Below, piece after piece: positions 1 through 12,363 of a stretch of DNA of 64,000 nucleotides (position 1 is the stretch's first letter; each line of letters begins with the position of its first letter). This DNA is from Ustilaginoidea virens. Its lineage: Eukaryota > Ascomycota > Sordariomycetes > Hypocreales > Clavicipitaceae. The stretch covers positions 2,356,001 through 2,420,000 of the forward strand of contig NC_057318.1 of NCBI RefSeq assembly GCF_000687475.1, written 5' to 3'. The notes below the pieces were generated by a model. That model saw only the letters and a list, made by a program, of their open reading frames with translations. It searched no databases and had not been told where the DNA came from. The position numbers and the translations under genes were made by a program.

Positions 1-610
1 GTCTAACTACTATAGGGGAACCGCTTTATAGTAAGGGGATCTCGCTAACCTAGTCTAAGACTCCTATAATGCCGTCTTCTAATGAATTATAGTAAGTAGT
101 TGCATTTTTAAAGTTTATAAAGTCCTAAGTAGAATTGCAGTTAATAGTTTTTACTTCTAAAGTGCTATCTATACTATTATTAAAGCCTCCCTTATCTACT
201 ACTTAATCGGCGCTGCCTAAATAAGCTAAATTAGTAATTCTATTATTATCTTTCTTTTGTCTTTAGGCTAATACCCTTACCCCTTCCCCCTTTAAAAGGA
301 AAAAAAAAAGGTTAAAAGCGGCAGAATCGCCTATAAAAAGAATACTAGGTCTACCTACTAGGGTTAATTAGAAGATATATTTAAGATCTATAGTATCCCT
401 TTCCCTAAAGGGGAAAGGGAAAAGAAAAGGGAAAATAAAGATAGCCCCTAATAATAATTATAGTAATAAAAAGGGTAATATAGAGTAAATAGGAAGCTAG
501 AGAGTTAAAGGTACTAAGAATACTATAGGTTTAGGGCCGTTAACTATATAGGTAGCTTATATAGAAAGGATATATATTCCCTATCTAAGAGGTTAATTAT
601 ATCTTTATCT
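1..610 (+). pseudogene. Possible antisense ORF of LINE-A, C-terminal part (copy 1)
   Basis: This plus-strand frame matches the one described at 44956-46012 in LINE-A3. Over roughly 330 bp the two copies align codon for codon without an indel, although they differ by transitions and some transversions. The translation is rich in Ser, Thr, Pro and Lys and ends in a basic stretch; no domain is recognised. Stops are TAA or TAG. It is not shown that this frame was ever translated, and it may be 3' untranslated sequence of the LINE. Confidence 0.25.
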
Positions 611-3600
611 ATAATTATTTATATATATATATGCATTCTAGGGTTGGGGTGTAATTATATTAGGTTGCTATTAGAGCTAAAGTCTATATAGGCGGTAAAG
701 GCGATAGCTAAGGTGAACTATTTAAGCCTATAGGTATTAAGGACCTATTTAATAACTTATTTAGCCAAGTCTTTATTTTTAAATGCTTAGGTAATACTAC
801 GCTTATCTAATATAAGGCGGTTTTAGATATAAAGGGGAGGGTTTTTAAGATAGTTACTATACTTTAGGATTATATATTTAATACTTTCTATATTAAGTCC
901 GTATTAATAATATAAATAATAGATAGATAGGACCTTTATTTTATATAGGAACTTATTAAGGCTTATTTTTTTTATTCTAAATTAGGTAAAGAGGGAGGAT
1001 TTATATTTATAGAGGTTTTTATAAAGGTTTAGTATCTTTTTTATAAAAGTAAAATCGGGAGTGTATTTAATAGTAAGGCGGTTTTTTAGTAGGTATTATA
1101 CTTAAGTAAGTTGCTATTTAGATTATTATTTCTTTATCTATTTAAAGGCTAAAGTATAAGTAGGGGATAGTTTATTATCTTAAAGTAAAATCGAGTCTTT
1201 AAGGGCTATATAGTTTAGTATTCTATTTTCGGTCGGTCGCCTTTATCTATAAGTAGGTCTTTATTATAATTGAGCCTAGATAATAGTATATATATTAGAG
1301 ATAAGGTCGGCTATACTACTTTCTTAAGTTCTAATGAGAAATTATTATTAAGCCTAATTAAGGTAGAGATCAAGTGGGGGGATTACTACTTTAGTTTCTA
1401 CGATTATATTAGGTATTGCTTAGTAGGCTCTTATAACTATATAGAGGCACTTTAACTATTTAGCGGTTAGGCTATATATAATGCCTTTTGCTACCTCTCC
1501 TAGTTTGGTAGGAGTATATTAGATTCTAGCTCTAAAGGCGATTATAGTTCTAGTGACTTATATATATAGTAGTCGCGCTTTGCGGAATTAGTAACCCTAT
1601 ATAGAGGTCGCTAGAGCGATAAGGGCGAGCTTCTGCCTTTCTAGTTTCTTTACTATTCATGCCCTATAGTTAGACCAGCTAAATTTATAGTTAATTTCTA
1701 CTTTAAAGAATCGGGCATATTATATAGGCTGGATAATTGTATTACTAAGTTGTATTATTAAGGTATCCGGTCGGTATTATTTAGTAAAATATATTAGCTT
1801 ACTTTTTGCTAGGTTGAATTTTAGTCTGGCTTCTACTGACTACTTTTTGTAGATCTTTTATACTTTCGAGAGGGTTATAATTATATCCTACATTATTTTA
1901 CTATATGCGATTATATTAATATCGTCTGCAAATCCTAGGGTTAGCAAATTATTTACTACTTTAAGTCTATAGTATAGGGGTACAATATAGAAGAGGAAAA
2001 AGACTAAAAAGATTAGGGAGCCCTAGCGTACTCCTACTATAATTAGGAAGCATTAGATAGGTTAGCCTTTAAAGAAGATTTTAGCTAAATATAATATAAT
2101 AAAGCCTTAGACTTAGGCTGCTATCTATCGGGGGGTGCCGCTTTAGAGGAAAAGGTATATAAATTTAATATAATTAACGGTATCAAATGCTATAGAGATA
2201 TCTAATTATAGTAGCGATACTATTCCTTTATATTACTAAGTGGCTTTAATTACTTCTGCTAGGGTATATAGTGCTATATCTATTAATCTATTTACTTTAT
2301 TGCCTATTTATATATCTAATAGTAATTTTCGTTCTTCTGTAATTACTATTAGTCTCTTTACTACTATAGCTTTAAGGACTTTTCTAAGGAGGTTTAAGAG
2401 GGATATTAGGCGTTAGGCTCTAGCTTTTTAGTATTCTTTAGGTATTTTACCAGGTTTTCTTAATATTACGACTTTAGCTTCTTAGAACTATATTAGGTAG
2501 TAACTGGTTCTATATATAGCATTAAGGAGTATTATTAAGGCTCTAATAACCGGTTCTCTATAGGCTTTAAGGAATCTTATTGGTATACTATTAGGGCTTA
2601 GTATTTTCTAGCTAGCTATATATCGGAGAGTATTATAAATATCTACTTTAGAGAATTCGTCTTTAGGGGCGAATATCGTATTAGTAAGGCAGGGGAATTA
2701 TAGGTCTAAGATATTATCAAAAGTGGCTATTAATGTTATAAAGAATCTTTTTATTAGTACTTTTACTTTAGAGGAATATATTTTTACTTCTTATATTTAG
2801 GCTTTTTTGCCTTAGAGAAGTATAAGGATTTCTCTTAATTCTAAAGGGAGTCTACTATATAACCGGGCCCATTTCTCTAGGGACTATAAGTCTATATTTT
2901 TCGTTATCGCTTTATTAATAGCTTCTCTCTATATTTAGCGCCTTTCCTATTAGATAACCTTAATTTAGTTTATCTCTGCTCTTTATACTATTAACTAATT
3001 AAGGCTCATATAGTCTTTTCTCTAATTTCTTATAGCCTTATGGGCCTCTTTTATAGCCGACTATACTTCTTAGGTCTACTATAAGGCCCTTTTTAGCGGT
3101 TTAATTCCTCTCTTAGGCACAGTAATATTAGCGATAGCCTATAGTTAGGTTATAAGCTATTAGGCAAAAGCGTCGATTTCTATAGAAAACTAGGGTAGGT
3201 GTAAAGCGTATAGAATAGCTATTTTAACTTTAGCTTTAGCTTAAGTAAGGATTTTATTAAGTTTCTTCTATTAATATATTAGTAGTAGTTTATAAAACTT
3301 ATTTAGTCCTATTTTACTTAGATTACCTAAAGGATATAATTAGATCTAGTAATATTTACCGCCCCTATAAACTCTATATTAAGATCGCCTATACTCTATA
3401 TATAGTCGATAGTATTATTATATTTGTCTAGGGCTTATTTAGTTATCTCTCCCTATAGTATTATAAGGGTTAGCTTTTATTTTAATATAAGTTCGAGGAG
3501 GGTATTATAGCCTAAGGAGGTTTTATAAGAGCGGTCCTATATAGAGTGATAGATATTAAAGTTACTAGTAAAAATACTATAGGGATGAGGGGGGGTTTAG

Positions 3601-4080
3601 GCGAATTCTTAAAGGGGGATGGACTAATTTAGGGAAGGGATTAGAGAATAAATAGAATAGATATTAGTATTTTAAAGTATAATACAGTATTAATCTATAT
3701 CTAAGTCTATTACTTAAGAGCTAGAAGTATATCTTTTATAGATATAGATTGCTATATATCTACTATAGGCGGCTACTTAGTATCTGCCGAGGCTAAAGTA
3801 TAAAGGGAGTCTATCTAAAGCTGCGAATTCCTAAAGGGCGATAATATCCGGTTTAGATTTATAGTTAAAGGCGAGGTACGCTAATAGTAATTTCTTTTAT
3901 ATATTCTAGTATAGTACCTCTATTATTAGTATTAAGGCTAAGGGGTTAGGGCTTTTAGTATATTAATATCAGTAGGCTTAGATAAATTAGGTTAGAAGAA
4001 TACGGCAAGATTATTATTACTATTAGTCCTCTTAGGGGCAATAAAGCTTTCTTTATATAGTCTACTATTTTATTTTTTTT
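610..4080 (-). pseudogene. LINE-A1 ORF2 remnant: endonuclease-reverse transcriptase
   Basis: This is the degenerate ORF2 of LINE-A1; the end points are approximate. In the minus direction an APE-type endonuclease comes first, with a GDLN motif (GDFN in the family) at 3378-3389. The reverse transcriptase follows, with a well-kept GFADDINIIAY active-site motif around FADD at 1921-1932. Then comes the typical Tad1 C-terminal segment. An intact protein would nick target DNA and copy the element RNA onto the break (target-primed reverse transcription). The FADD aspartates survive, but TAA and TAG stops occur every few dozen codons. The plus-strand open stretch at 1270-1455 is a mirror of this gene. 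Confidence 0.85.
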
Positions 4081-4200
4081 AGGGAGTCTTTTCTTAGGGA
4101 GTTACTAGTGAAGCGTCTATAGCCCCTATCCTTTAAGATAAAAGGGGAAGGCATTAATAAAGTGCTAGTATTTATAAATTATATTAGTCTAGTGCTATAA

Positions 4201-4214
4201 GCCTATCTTACGAT
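4201..4214. repeat. Target-site duplication of LINE-B1 (left)
   Basis: GCCTATCTTACGAT here is repeated exactly at 26590-26603. In LINE-A3 the same site (about 49598-49611) is uninterrupted, which shows that LINE-B1 landed in ORF1 of LINE-A1 and duplicated 14 bp. This length is usual for LINE insertions. Confidence 0.9.
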
Positions 4215-4914
4215 TATTATTATTATTAAATTACTCTAGGGGGCTATTCTAAGCTAGAAATGCCTATCTAATACTCCGGCAGATAATCCAGAAGGGAAAA
4301 ACCTAAGGACCGGGGGGAAAACCCTTCTTACTAATATAATTATAACGACTAAAAAGTCAGGCCTCTAGGGGGGCCGACGGGTTTCCGGCATATAAGAAAA
4401 GTAGGTATACTATCGCTTAGGATTATACCTAGCGATAATACTAGGAAGAGTATAAGAGCGATCTAGAAAAAGTAGGTTTAGAAAAAGGTAGGTTTAGTAT
4501 CTATAGGGGAGAGGTAGTCCTAAGTCGGTATATTATAAATCGAAAGTAAAATAGAGGTTATATAGGCGGGGCAGCGCCAGCTGCATAATATACGCGCCGG
4601 CTATATAGCGTATATATCGCGCAGGGGTATTAGATTAAGAGTAAAGGAATTTTCTATTATTGGGGCTATATTAGCGGCAAATTAGCTATAGGGGGGGTAC
4701 TTAATGGAAGGCAAGCGGTATTAAGTCGGGGATTAGGGTAAGCTTAATATAAAGAGAAGGCGTAAAGGCCTTTAGTCAGGCGAGGATATAAAAGTATAAA
4801 TACCCCCCGACTTTTTAATCCCTTTTTCTTCCTTTCTATAAGGCTATTATTTTTTCTGTATATAATCCCCTTAAGCCCCATTCTCTAGTGCTATAGGGAT
4901 GATGCTAACCTATA

Positions 4915-5085
4915 CGGTAGGGCGATAATAATAGCAATAGTAGCAGCATTAGCAATAGCGGCAATAATAGCAATAGCAAAAGCAACGGCAGTAGCAGTAG
5001 TATTAGCATTAGTAGTAGTAGCATTAGTAGCAATAGTAGTAGTAGCTATAGTAGTAGTAATAATAATAATAATAGTAGTATACCA
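4915..5085 (+). repeat. Imperfect AGC/AGT/AAT/ATT triplet array in LINE-B1
   Basis: About 170 bp of triplets (agc, agt, aat, att) without a fixed order. It would read as Ser/Asn or Ala/Val/Ile runs depending on frame. Shorter versions lie at the same element position in LINE-B2 (about 29860-29930) and LINE-B3 (about 54160-54235), so the array belongs to the element and has changed length between copies. Confidence 0.8.
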
Positions 5086-5830
5086 AAGAAGTTAGTGTTT
5101 TTAGATAAAGGGGTGGGTATTCCCTATTCCTACTATATTAGTATTACTAACCTATCTTTATTAGCCTGGCGAGCTATAGGGATAGCCTTACAACCCTTAT
5201 TTTATATAAGCCGAAAATCCTAACTATTAATATTACTTTTAGTAAGGTAAAACCCGACCAATTAACCCCTAATCCAACCAATATTTAAATAATAGTAATA
5301 TAGTATAGTACCGTATAGGGCCTAAGGTAGTATATTTCGAGTATATTATAGTAGGGAAGACCTATTATCTTTTTAAGTAGACTCTTAAAAACCAGAAGTC
5401 TCTTTATGCCCTCTTAAGTACTTAGGAGGTATTAGCCGCAGGGGGGGAGGTATATATAAGGTATAGGGGCTATATAGGATAGGTACTAATATAAATAGGT
5501 TAATAACTATTATGCCCTCTAATTAAAGGTATAATAGGCATCGACTGCCTATAGTAGGGGGAAGGCGGCAATAATAGCAATAGTAATAGGGGGGAGTATT
5601 ACTCCTAGGGTGACTTAAGAGGCATTAGACCTTAAGGAGTATAAGGTAGAGGTATTAAAGGGTATTTAGGCCGTATTAAAGCTATTTATCTCTTAGGGGC
5701 AGAAAAGGGCGGTAAAGGGGGAGGGGAAAAAGGGGGAAAAAGAAGGGGGGCTATTATAGGGGCTAATAAAAGAGGGGAAGGGGGGGGGAAAAGGGCTCTA
5801 ATATTAATATTATAACTTTAGAGTAGCTAA
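4915..5830 (+). pseudogene. Possible antisense ORF of LINE-B (copy 1)
   Basis: On the strand opposite to the LINE, a frame begins with the low-complexity triplet array. It then reads a block with LDKGV and LAWRAIGIAL, and further on TQEALDLKEYKVEVL (the Q is a RIP stop). The same blocks occur in LINE-B2 and B3 (LDKGV, ARRTI or AWRTI, and TxEIL.LKE.KV). Some differences between copies are silent on this strand, for example an Arg codon CGA against AGA. I do not recognise the product. Frameshifts separate the blocks, and the function and even the expression are unknown. Confidence 0.3.
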
Positions 5831-8800
5831 AAATTAAATACTTTTATCTGCCTACTATATCTCCTTTCTCTTATATTAGGTTATTATTATTAGATATTAG
5901 GGGCGGTATTAGGTAATCGGAATTATCTTAAAGCCTCTATAGGGATAGGTTGCTAGAGTAATTAGGTAAATTAAAACTAATCGAGATAATCGAGGCTAAA
6001 GATTTAATATTTAAATCGGCAGGTAAAGCTTAGCTTATTTTAAGCGATAGAGATCCCTAGGCAATCTTAAAAAAGGCTTAGGCTGGTCCTATATAGCTAT
6101 TAGCGCTATCGTCTATAATATAGGTAAGAAAGGATTAAATAGTAATAGTCTTTAAGGGCCTCTTTATATCGGCAGAAAGGCAAAAGCATAATAAAGATTT
6201 AGCGCTAGTAAAAAAAGGAATTTAGCCCGATCTTTTCTATATAAAGCTAAGTAAGTATAGCCGATTTATATTTAAAGAGGCTATTATAAAGTTTAATTAT
6301 TATAGCTATAGATTAAAAGTCTAGGGCCCTCTCTACCGCTATAGGCCCGTATTACCGCTATCTTGCTTTTATAGCGGCTTAATATTTAGATTATTTAGTA
6401 AGCCACTCTTTTGCTAGGCATTCCTTAGCTATTAGCTACTATAAGTCGAAGTCTAAAAATAAGATATATATCTAAAGTCCTTTATAATTACTCCGCTAAT
6501 AGTATTAAAATATCGCCGCTACTATAGTAAAAGCGCGGTTAATTCGCTCGGCTATTTTAGTCTTTACTATCCTTTCTAAAAATCGCTAGTAGATATAGTT
6601 TAGGTATAAATCGATAGGTAGTATAGCTACCTTAATCTTAAGGATATCTATTAGTATAGCCTTAAAGGCCCTAATAACGGTTCGAAGGCAGGATAATTAT
6701 TCTATAGTTAGCGATTTTATAATACCTTTTGCTACCTTATTAAAGGCAATAAAGGTATATTAGACTCTTACACTAAAGGCAATAGTAGTGCGAATAACCT
6801 ATATATAGATTAATCGGGCCTCCCGATATTAATATCCCTATATAGAGGCTACTATTGCTATAAGGGCAAGTTACTATTATTTAAGCTTTTTAGCTATCTT
6901 TATATAGTATTTATACTATTAAAATTTATAGTAGATTTCGATCCTTAGGAAGTAAGTATACTATTTTAGCTAAATTATTATAATCCTAAGTTAGATTGGC
7001 GTTTTATCTGCCTTATAGGCGTATATAAAATAGATAAGCTTATTTTTCCTTAGGTTAAAATTAAGCCCGGCTTACTTAGACTACTTATTATAGATCTTTT
7101 ATGCCTTTTCGAGTAAGGCTTAGGTCTCCCTTATATTCCTCTTATATACTATAATATTAGTATCGTCTGCGAATCTAAAGGTAATAATAAAAGCTACTTC
7201 CTTAAGCCTTTTATAAAGTAGTATAATATAATCTAGAAAAAGGATAAAAGAGAAAGGGGACCCTTATAAAACCTTAATATTAATAGATAGGTTATTAATT
7301 AATTTACCTTTAAAGTAGATTCGCACTATATAAAAGGCAGTAAAGCCGCAGACCTATACCGCGATCTATAGTAGTAGTCTCTTTTCTAATAATAGGTAGA
7401 TAAATTGAATATAGTTTACTATATTAAAGGCTATAGATATATCGAGCTAGAAGAGTAAAGCAATCCTACTATAGTACTATACTATATAAATTATTTCTAT
7501 AAAAGTGCTAAAGACTATATCTATAAAACGATTAGCTTTATTTCCTATTTAAAGATCTAAAAGTAAATTACCTTCCTTAAAAGCAATAATAAGCTAGCGT
7601 ACTACTATAGCTTTTAAGACTTTACTAATTAGATTACATAAGGATATTAATCTCTAGCTTCCTACTTTAGAGTATTCTTTTAGTTTTTTTCCTAGCTTTC
7701 TTAGTATAACTATATAGGCCTCCTAGAATTAGGCCGGGTAATACCTAGTGCGGTATAATTTATTAAAAAGGTAGGTAAGAGCTGCAATTAGGGGGGGGCT
7801 ATATACTTTAAGGAATCCTATAAGTAGCCTATCCGGTCTTAAGGCCTTTTAGCTAACTATATAGTAAAGGGCGGTATAAACCTCTTTATATATAAATCTT
7901 TTATATAGTAGGAACTCTATATTAGCAAGCTAGGGGAAGGTCAGGTCTAATATATCTTTAAATATTATATAAGACTAGGGAAAGAAATATTAAGTAAAGA
8001 CCTATACTTTTTTGTTATATATAGTTACTAAAGGGTAACTAAGGCTAGCGCGCTTAAGTAGTAGGATCTCCCTAGACTTAAGGGGGAGGCTACTATATAA
8101 TCTAGCCTATCGTTCTAAAGACTAAAGGTCTATATTCTATACTATAGCTTTCTTTAATACCTTTTTTTAGGAGCGTTATCTCTCTTCTTATACAACCTAG
8201 GTTTAAATAGCTTTTGCATCCTAAGCGGCCCTATAGTTTTCGGGGGTATAATATAATGCCTACTTCCGGTATGCTTTTTTTATAGCAATAGCGGCTATTT
8301 TAGTGCAGTTATTCTATTATAGTTCTATAGTAGGGGCTCTAGGGGTTTTCTTTAGGGCTATAATATCCGTAATCTCTTTAAGTTAGCAAATAAGCTATTT
8401 GGTATATATATCTATTTCTTTAGGAAAGCTAAACGGGGCTATAGTAGCAGCAGGCATAAAGCGGTTTTTAGCTTCTACCTAAATAAAGTATCGGTCGAAA
8501 GACTTTTAGCTATTTTTCAGGGGGGCTTAAGCGGTATATAGGTTGCTAATATCGATATAGATAAGCTATAAGATATAATTAGACTTAGCAAAGTCTATAT
8601 TACCAAGATACTTAATAGTAAGGTCTTATATAACCTAGGCATAATCGATAATACTATTTCTTTTACTTAGCGCTTACTATATGATTTTACTGTAAGGGGT
8701 CGTAAGGCTAAATCTCTATTGTATTATAAAGTTGAAAAGGGTATTAATATTAGGTAAGATTCTATCTAGGCTATCCTATAGGGGATAGTATATATTAAAG

Positions 8801-9300
8801 TCCCTAATGAATATACTTTAGGACTAGAGTAGGAGCTATATAAGGTCTATAAAAGGGGTAGTCTAATTATATTTATAGCCTAGGGAGTAGATAAAATAAA
8901 TATTAGTTTTAAAGAGGCAGACCTTATACTTATTAGGTCCCTTTTTAGTAGTCTATATACTAAGACTATACCGCTTATAAATATATATTGCCGCTCGTCT
9001 ATAGTATGCTATTAGTATATACTTATTAAGGCTTAGGCTCGGTAGGGCTTAGCTAGGCATAGCAGGTTCTTAAATCGCTATAATATTAGGTTTACTTTAG
9101 TAGTAAAACACTATTTATATAAGGGAGGTTTTCTTTTATATATTCTAGTAGAGGATTAATATTATACGGATAGACGCATAAGAGTCAGTAGCGGCAGTAT
9201 ATTAGTAATTGTAGTAAAGTTAGATATCGGGGCTAGGGTAGGTGTAAGCTTTAAGGCCGATAGGGGCCTAATCTATCCTATTATTAGAGCTGGTTATAAA
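5830..9300 (-). pseudogene. LINE-B1 ORF2 remnant: endonuclease-reverse transcriptase
   Basis: This is a degenerate ORF2 on the minus strand. The endonuclease region contains the RDFNIYYPL stretch (GDFN-type motif) near 8780-8810. The reverse transcriptase active-site box FRFADDTNIIVY lies around 7162-7173 with both Asp intact. The C-terminal segment contains LYIEKIGLNSF near 6190-6230, followed by the Cys/His finger usual in Tad1 elements. The limits are approximate because RIP has added stops and removed start codons. The open-looking plus-strand reading between 5940 and 6360 is the mirror image of this conserved C-terminus, not a separate gene. Confidence 0.85.
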
Positions 9301-9946
9301 AATACAGTAAAAGTATAATTTAGTCTAGTATTAAATACTCTTCTAAAGGCAAAGCCCCTTCGGCTTAATCTAAGGCGGCGGCTATACTTATATAAGGAGA
9401 ATTCTTTTAATATAATACGCTTAATAGGTTCCCTTAGGGGCGAGGCATTAATTACTTAGCATCGGTTCTACTCTACAATAGGGGTAGTATTTATAAATAT
9501 TATAAGGGACGCTATAAAGAGCCTAGGTCGGCTCGCATAGGAATTCCTAATAGACTCCTACTATTTATTTAAGGTTTTATAAAGGTAGGACTATACTAGG
9601 TGCGGTCCTTTATAATTAAAATATAATTCCCTTTATCTATAGGAGACTATTAAGTAGGCCTACTCCCCTTCTAGGTGCCTTTCCGCGCTATATCGGCCGC
9701 ACCATAAGGCCACTATATAATAGGCAGCAATATATCCGAACTTAAAGTAATTATAGTATTATTTTAGGTATAAGGCATTATTATAGGGTTTAGCTTTGAA
9801 TATCTCTGCCTAGTAAATAATACTAGACTTATAGAACTTATTAGCGAGATCGATAGAGTTTACGCCTATAATTAGGGGCGCCTATATAGAGGTCTTATGT
9901 AAGCGGTAGGGGGAGGCTTTAATAAAGCCTTTGCTATTTGCTTTAG
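9300..9946 (-). pseudogene. LINE-B1 ORF1 remnant, C-terminal part with zinc knuckles
   Basis: The ORF1 (Gag-like, RNA-binding) protein of LINE-B1 is broken here by Gypsy-B. The knuckle region lies at about 9680-9780 on the minus strand, with YYNYFKFGYIA followed by a CG-containing second knuckle. Several Cys codons have become Tyr codons (TGY to TAY), as RIP predicts. The upstream part of ORF1 is at 24928-25159 and 25901-26429. Confidence 0.8.
9942..9946. repeat. Target-site duplication of Gypsy-B (left)
   Basis: TTTAG here is repeated at 24928-24932 immediately outside the other LTR. Joining the two sides restores the LINE-B ORF1 sequence seen in LINE-B2 near 34960, which fixes the outer ends of Gypsy-B. 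Confidence 0.85.
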
Positions 9947-10190
9947 TGTGAAGGACTGACCCTAGGGCGGCTGCAAATAGGCGTCGATGATATATATTAA
10001 ATAGACTAAAGAGGAAGGAGAAGGATCCAAATAGGAACCTTCTATCTAGTCTATTTATATCCTAATTGTGATACGTATTAGAGTCCTAGTATAGTCCTAT
10101 AACTCCGTCTGTCGCCCTTCTTAGGCTAGACGCAGGCGCAGCCCGAGTCCTAGCCATATTGTGGCGCGGGCGTAGCCCGTGCCCGTAATA
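9947..10190 (-). repeat. Gypsy-B 3' LTR
   Basis: This is a 244-bp LTR paired with 24684-24927 and equal in length. Most differences between the two are C/T or G/A, and I see two A/T transversions. The LTR ends were TG...CA and are partly mutated here. On the element strand its U3 start carries the GC-rich hairpins shared with Gypsy-A and Gypsy-C. A purine-rich tract on the element strand (10191-10206) abuts it and serves as the polypurine tract. Confidence 0.9.
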
Positions 10191-10679
10191 TACCCCCCTC
10201 TTCTACCTTAGAGTCGGAAGAATATTATCTAAAGTCATCCCCTTTATATATTGCCCCCCAATTAAAACCTCTCGTAGCCCTCTAAAATAACCTTAATTAG
10301 ATATATAGGATATTAATCAGACGCATAGATATACCAATATATAACCGATGTAAATATAGCGGGGGCCAGAATCGGTATACTCTAGGTAGATATAATAGAA
10401 TCTTATCAAAGCCGGTTATAGTGCTATTAGCTAAAAGGAATTATATTGTAGCTATCGCGGAGTAGAAAAATTTTATTATTAGCCGTCGGTTAGGAATCCG
10501 TCTGCATTAAAGCTTCTTCCTTTATCTACTTCTTTTTTGCATTTCTTTCTCTTTTTCTTTATCCCTATACCTACTATTATTAAGGCTATTATTCCTAATA
10601 GTAAGTCTATGGCCTTACTACTATTGTGAGGATTATCCCTACTAATAGAGTTACGCTATTGAAAGTTCCTAGCTTATTT

Positions 10680-11030
10680 GTGTTAGGTCCGCATAGTGAA
10701 TCGTCTAATACTAATAGGTATCTAGGTCTCCCCCCGTTTGCTATTACGTTAGATTTATCGCTATATTATCTAGAGGACTAATAGATAGGAGTATACTTAT
10801 TAGCCGGAACCCTCTTATAACCCTATCGGGTCTATTTTAAGCGTCTGCCGGAGACCCTAGAAGTGCTAGGCGCAGAGGAGGTTTTTAGCTAGAAACGCCA
10901 TCGCGGCCGCTATAGTTTATACCCTTTTTAGGACGGTCGCGTATTTCCCCCCCTAGCTCTAAGCTTATTATTATTTCCGATAATAATAAGAGTTCGGTAG
11001 AGTCCTTATCGCCTAATGCGGGGGCCTTAT
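10680..11030 (+). pseudogene. Gypsy-B accessory antisense frame, first part
   Basis: This plus-strand reading, opposite to gag-pol, runs about 100 codons with only TAA/TAG interruptions. It contains blocks such as LPPFAITLDLSLYYLED and LPETLEVLGAEEVFS, which look like folded protein rather than random AT-rich sequence. It is followed after about 340 bp by the Cys-containing frame at 11370-12258, possibly in the same broken gene after frameshifts. I do not recognise a family. It does not align with the antisense frame of Gypsy-A and Gypsy-C, so Gypsy-B carries a different accessory region. Confidence 0.3.
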
Positions 11031-11369
11031 TATCCCCCTCGCGTTCTTAAGGTCCTCCCGCCCCTTTTTATATAGGAGTCCTATTATCGCCTCCCTATAT
11101 ATTATCGTCGTTAGGAGTAATACTAATAAAGGCTTCTTCTTCGATAGCTATTACCCTAAAGATCCTATTAGGAGTACTTTTAGCTCTCTCCTTATTAGTT
11201 ATTATGCCCTAGATACCTTTATGCATTAGGAAAATACCGCCCTCGCCTATTATTAGATCGTTATATTAATAGTTATAAAAGAAATACACTATAGGAGAGT
11301 TCCTCATCTAAAGGGATTCTAAGGGATTAAATACTAATAATATCGAGGAGGTCGAATATACTTATATTG

Positions 11370-12258
11370 CCTATATGCAGTATACTATAGATACCGGAGA
11401 ATATATTGTTTGTATATAGGCCGGTCGCTCTTAGGCTTATATTCGATGCTATTAGAAATATAAGATATATATTTAGTGCGAGTATATAATATCGATAAAT
11501 CCCTAATTGCGGCAGGTGATAAAGCGTATTATTTATATAGCGTAAAAGAAATAAAGTATTAAGGAAGCTGCCTATCTAAAGGTAAAAGATATCCTAGGCC
11601 GAAAAGCCTATCTTCGCCTTAAGTTTAATATACTATATCGTTAATAGGATAAACTATAGGCTATAGCGTAAGAGTATATTATAATAGCCCTTTTTATATA
11701 CGCTTTAGCTGCTAATATCGGTAGGTCGATTCCTACTACTCTTATAATAACTATTATTCCTTCTGCTTTAGCTATTAAGTCCTAATAGGCTGGCGGCAAC
11801 TCTATAGCGCCTATTATATAACTACTCGCGGAGTAACAATAAAATACACAGATTATAGTAGAGGCGATAACCAGTTTCGTATATTAGGTCGCCCCTATTA
11901 TACCCGCGCCCTATACTCCGCCTACTTCCCCTTAATTAGTATCCCTATCCTATACTAGAATAGCCTTACTTTAGGCCCTTATACCGATAATCGCGCTATA
12001 AGCTAAGGCCGGTCCTATTACTGCCGGCCTGGCATTATAAGTATATCCCTCCGGACCTATTATACCCTATTATAGGTACCTAAGCTATACTCTTCCTAGT
12101 TAGTATCCGCTAATTATACTATTAATACTACTACTGCCTTTCCTACCCTATTATCTTATAGTCCCCCCCCTTCCCCTATATGCCCCCCTACTAAATCCTA
12201 CGGGGGGGCAGGGGAATGCCGATAAAGGTAAGGGTAGCAGGGGAAGCAGGAATTAATA
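11370..12258 (+). pseudogene. Gypsy-B accessory antisense frame, Cys-rich motif and Pro-rich tail
   Basis: This single plus-strand frame runs about 295 codons without TGA and with TAA/TAG stops only. It starts with a motif of Cys residues and Tyr residues at likely former Cys positions (about 11400-11470: C, C..., RC, QC), reminiscent of fungal zinc-cluster spacing. A Lys/Leu-rich, probably helical segment follows (LGRKAYLRLKFNILYR near 11590-11640), then a Pro/Thr/Ala-rich tail ending in Gly/Lys-rich sequence near 12258. The zinc-cluster reading is inference, because RIP has replaced several codons. The position, between pol and the 3' LTR on the opposite strand, matches the antisense frame of Gypsy-A. 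Confidence 0.35.
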
Positions 12259-12363
12259 AATATAGGGATAGGGCCGGAGTTACTAAGAAATAAAAGATAA
12301 ATACTAAAACTTATTAGATTACTTTACTAGAAAAGAAAAGGATTAGTTTTTTTTTTTTTTTTT

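Larger units (their letters stand above)
1..4214 (-). mobile_element. LINE-A copy 1, left segment (Tad1-like non-LTR retrotransposon)
   Basis: This is the downstream part of a minus-strand LINE: 3' region, ORF2 and the end of ORF1. It aligns without large gaps to about 45398-49612 of the full-length copy LINE-A3. The left edge of the window cuts it before its 3' end. At the right it stops at a 14-bp duplication where LINE-B1 is inserted, and it resumes at 26590 and again at 42490. Its 5' end, near 43350, abuts LINE-A2 sequence, so this copy was itself inserted into LINE-A2. RIP-type stops run through all frames and nothing here can make protein. Confidence 0.9.
4215..9946 (-). mobile_element. 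LINE-B copy 1, left segment
   Basis: This is a minus-strand Tad1-like element of a second family, diverged from LINE-A. It starts at the 3' end with a (TTA)n tract, which reads (TAA)n on the element strand, next to the TSD. It holds a 3' region of about 1.6 kb, then ORF2, then the C-terminal part of ORF1. It is cut at 9946 by Gypsy-B and continues at 24928-25159 and 25901-26589. B1 is the most diverged LINE-B copy in the window and differs from B2 and B3 by many indels in the 3' region. Confidence 0.9.

Noticed and set aside
1270..1455. 61-codon plus-strand open frame
   Set aside because: It lies opposite the ORF2 C-terminal region of LINE-A1; the same mirror appears in LINE-A3 with stops.
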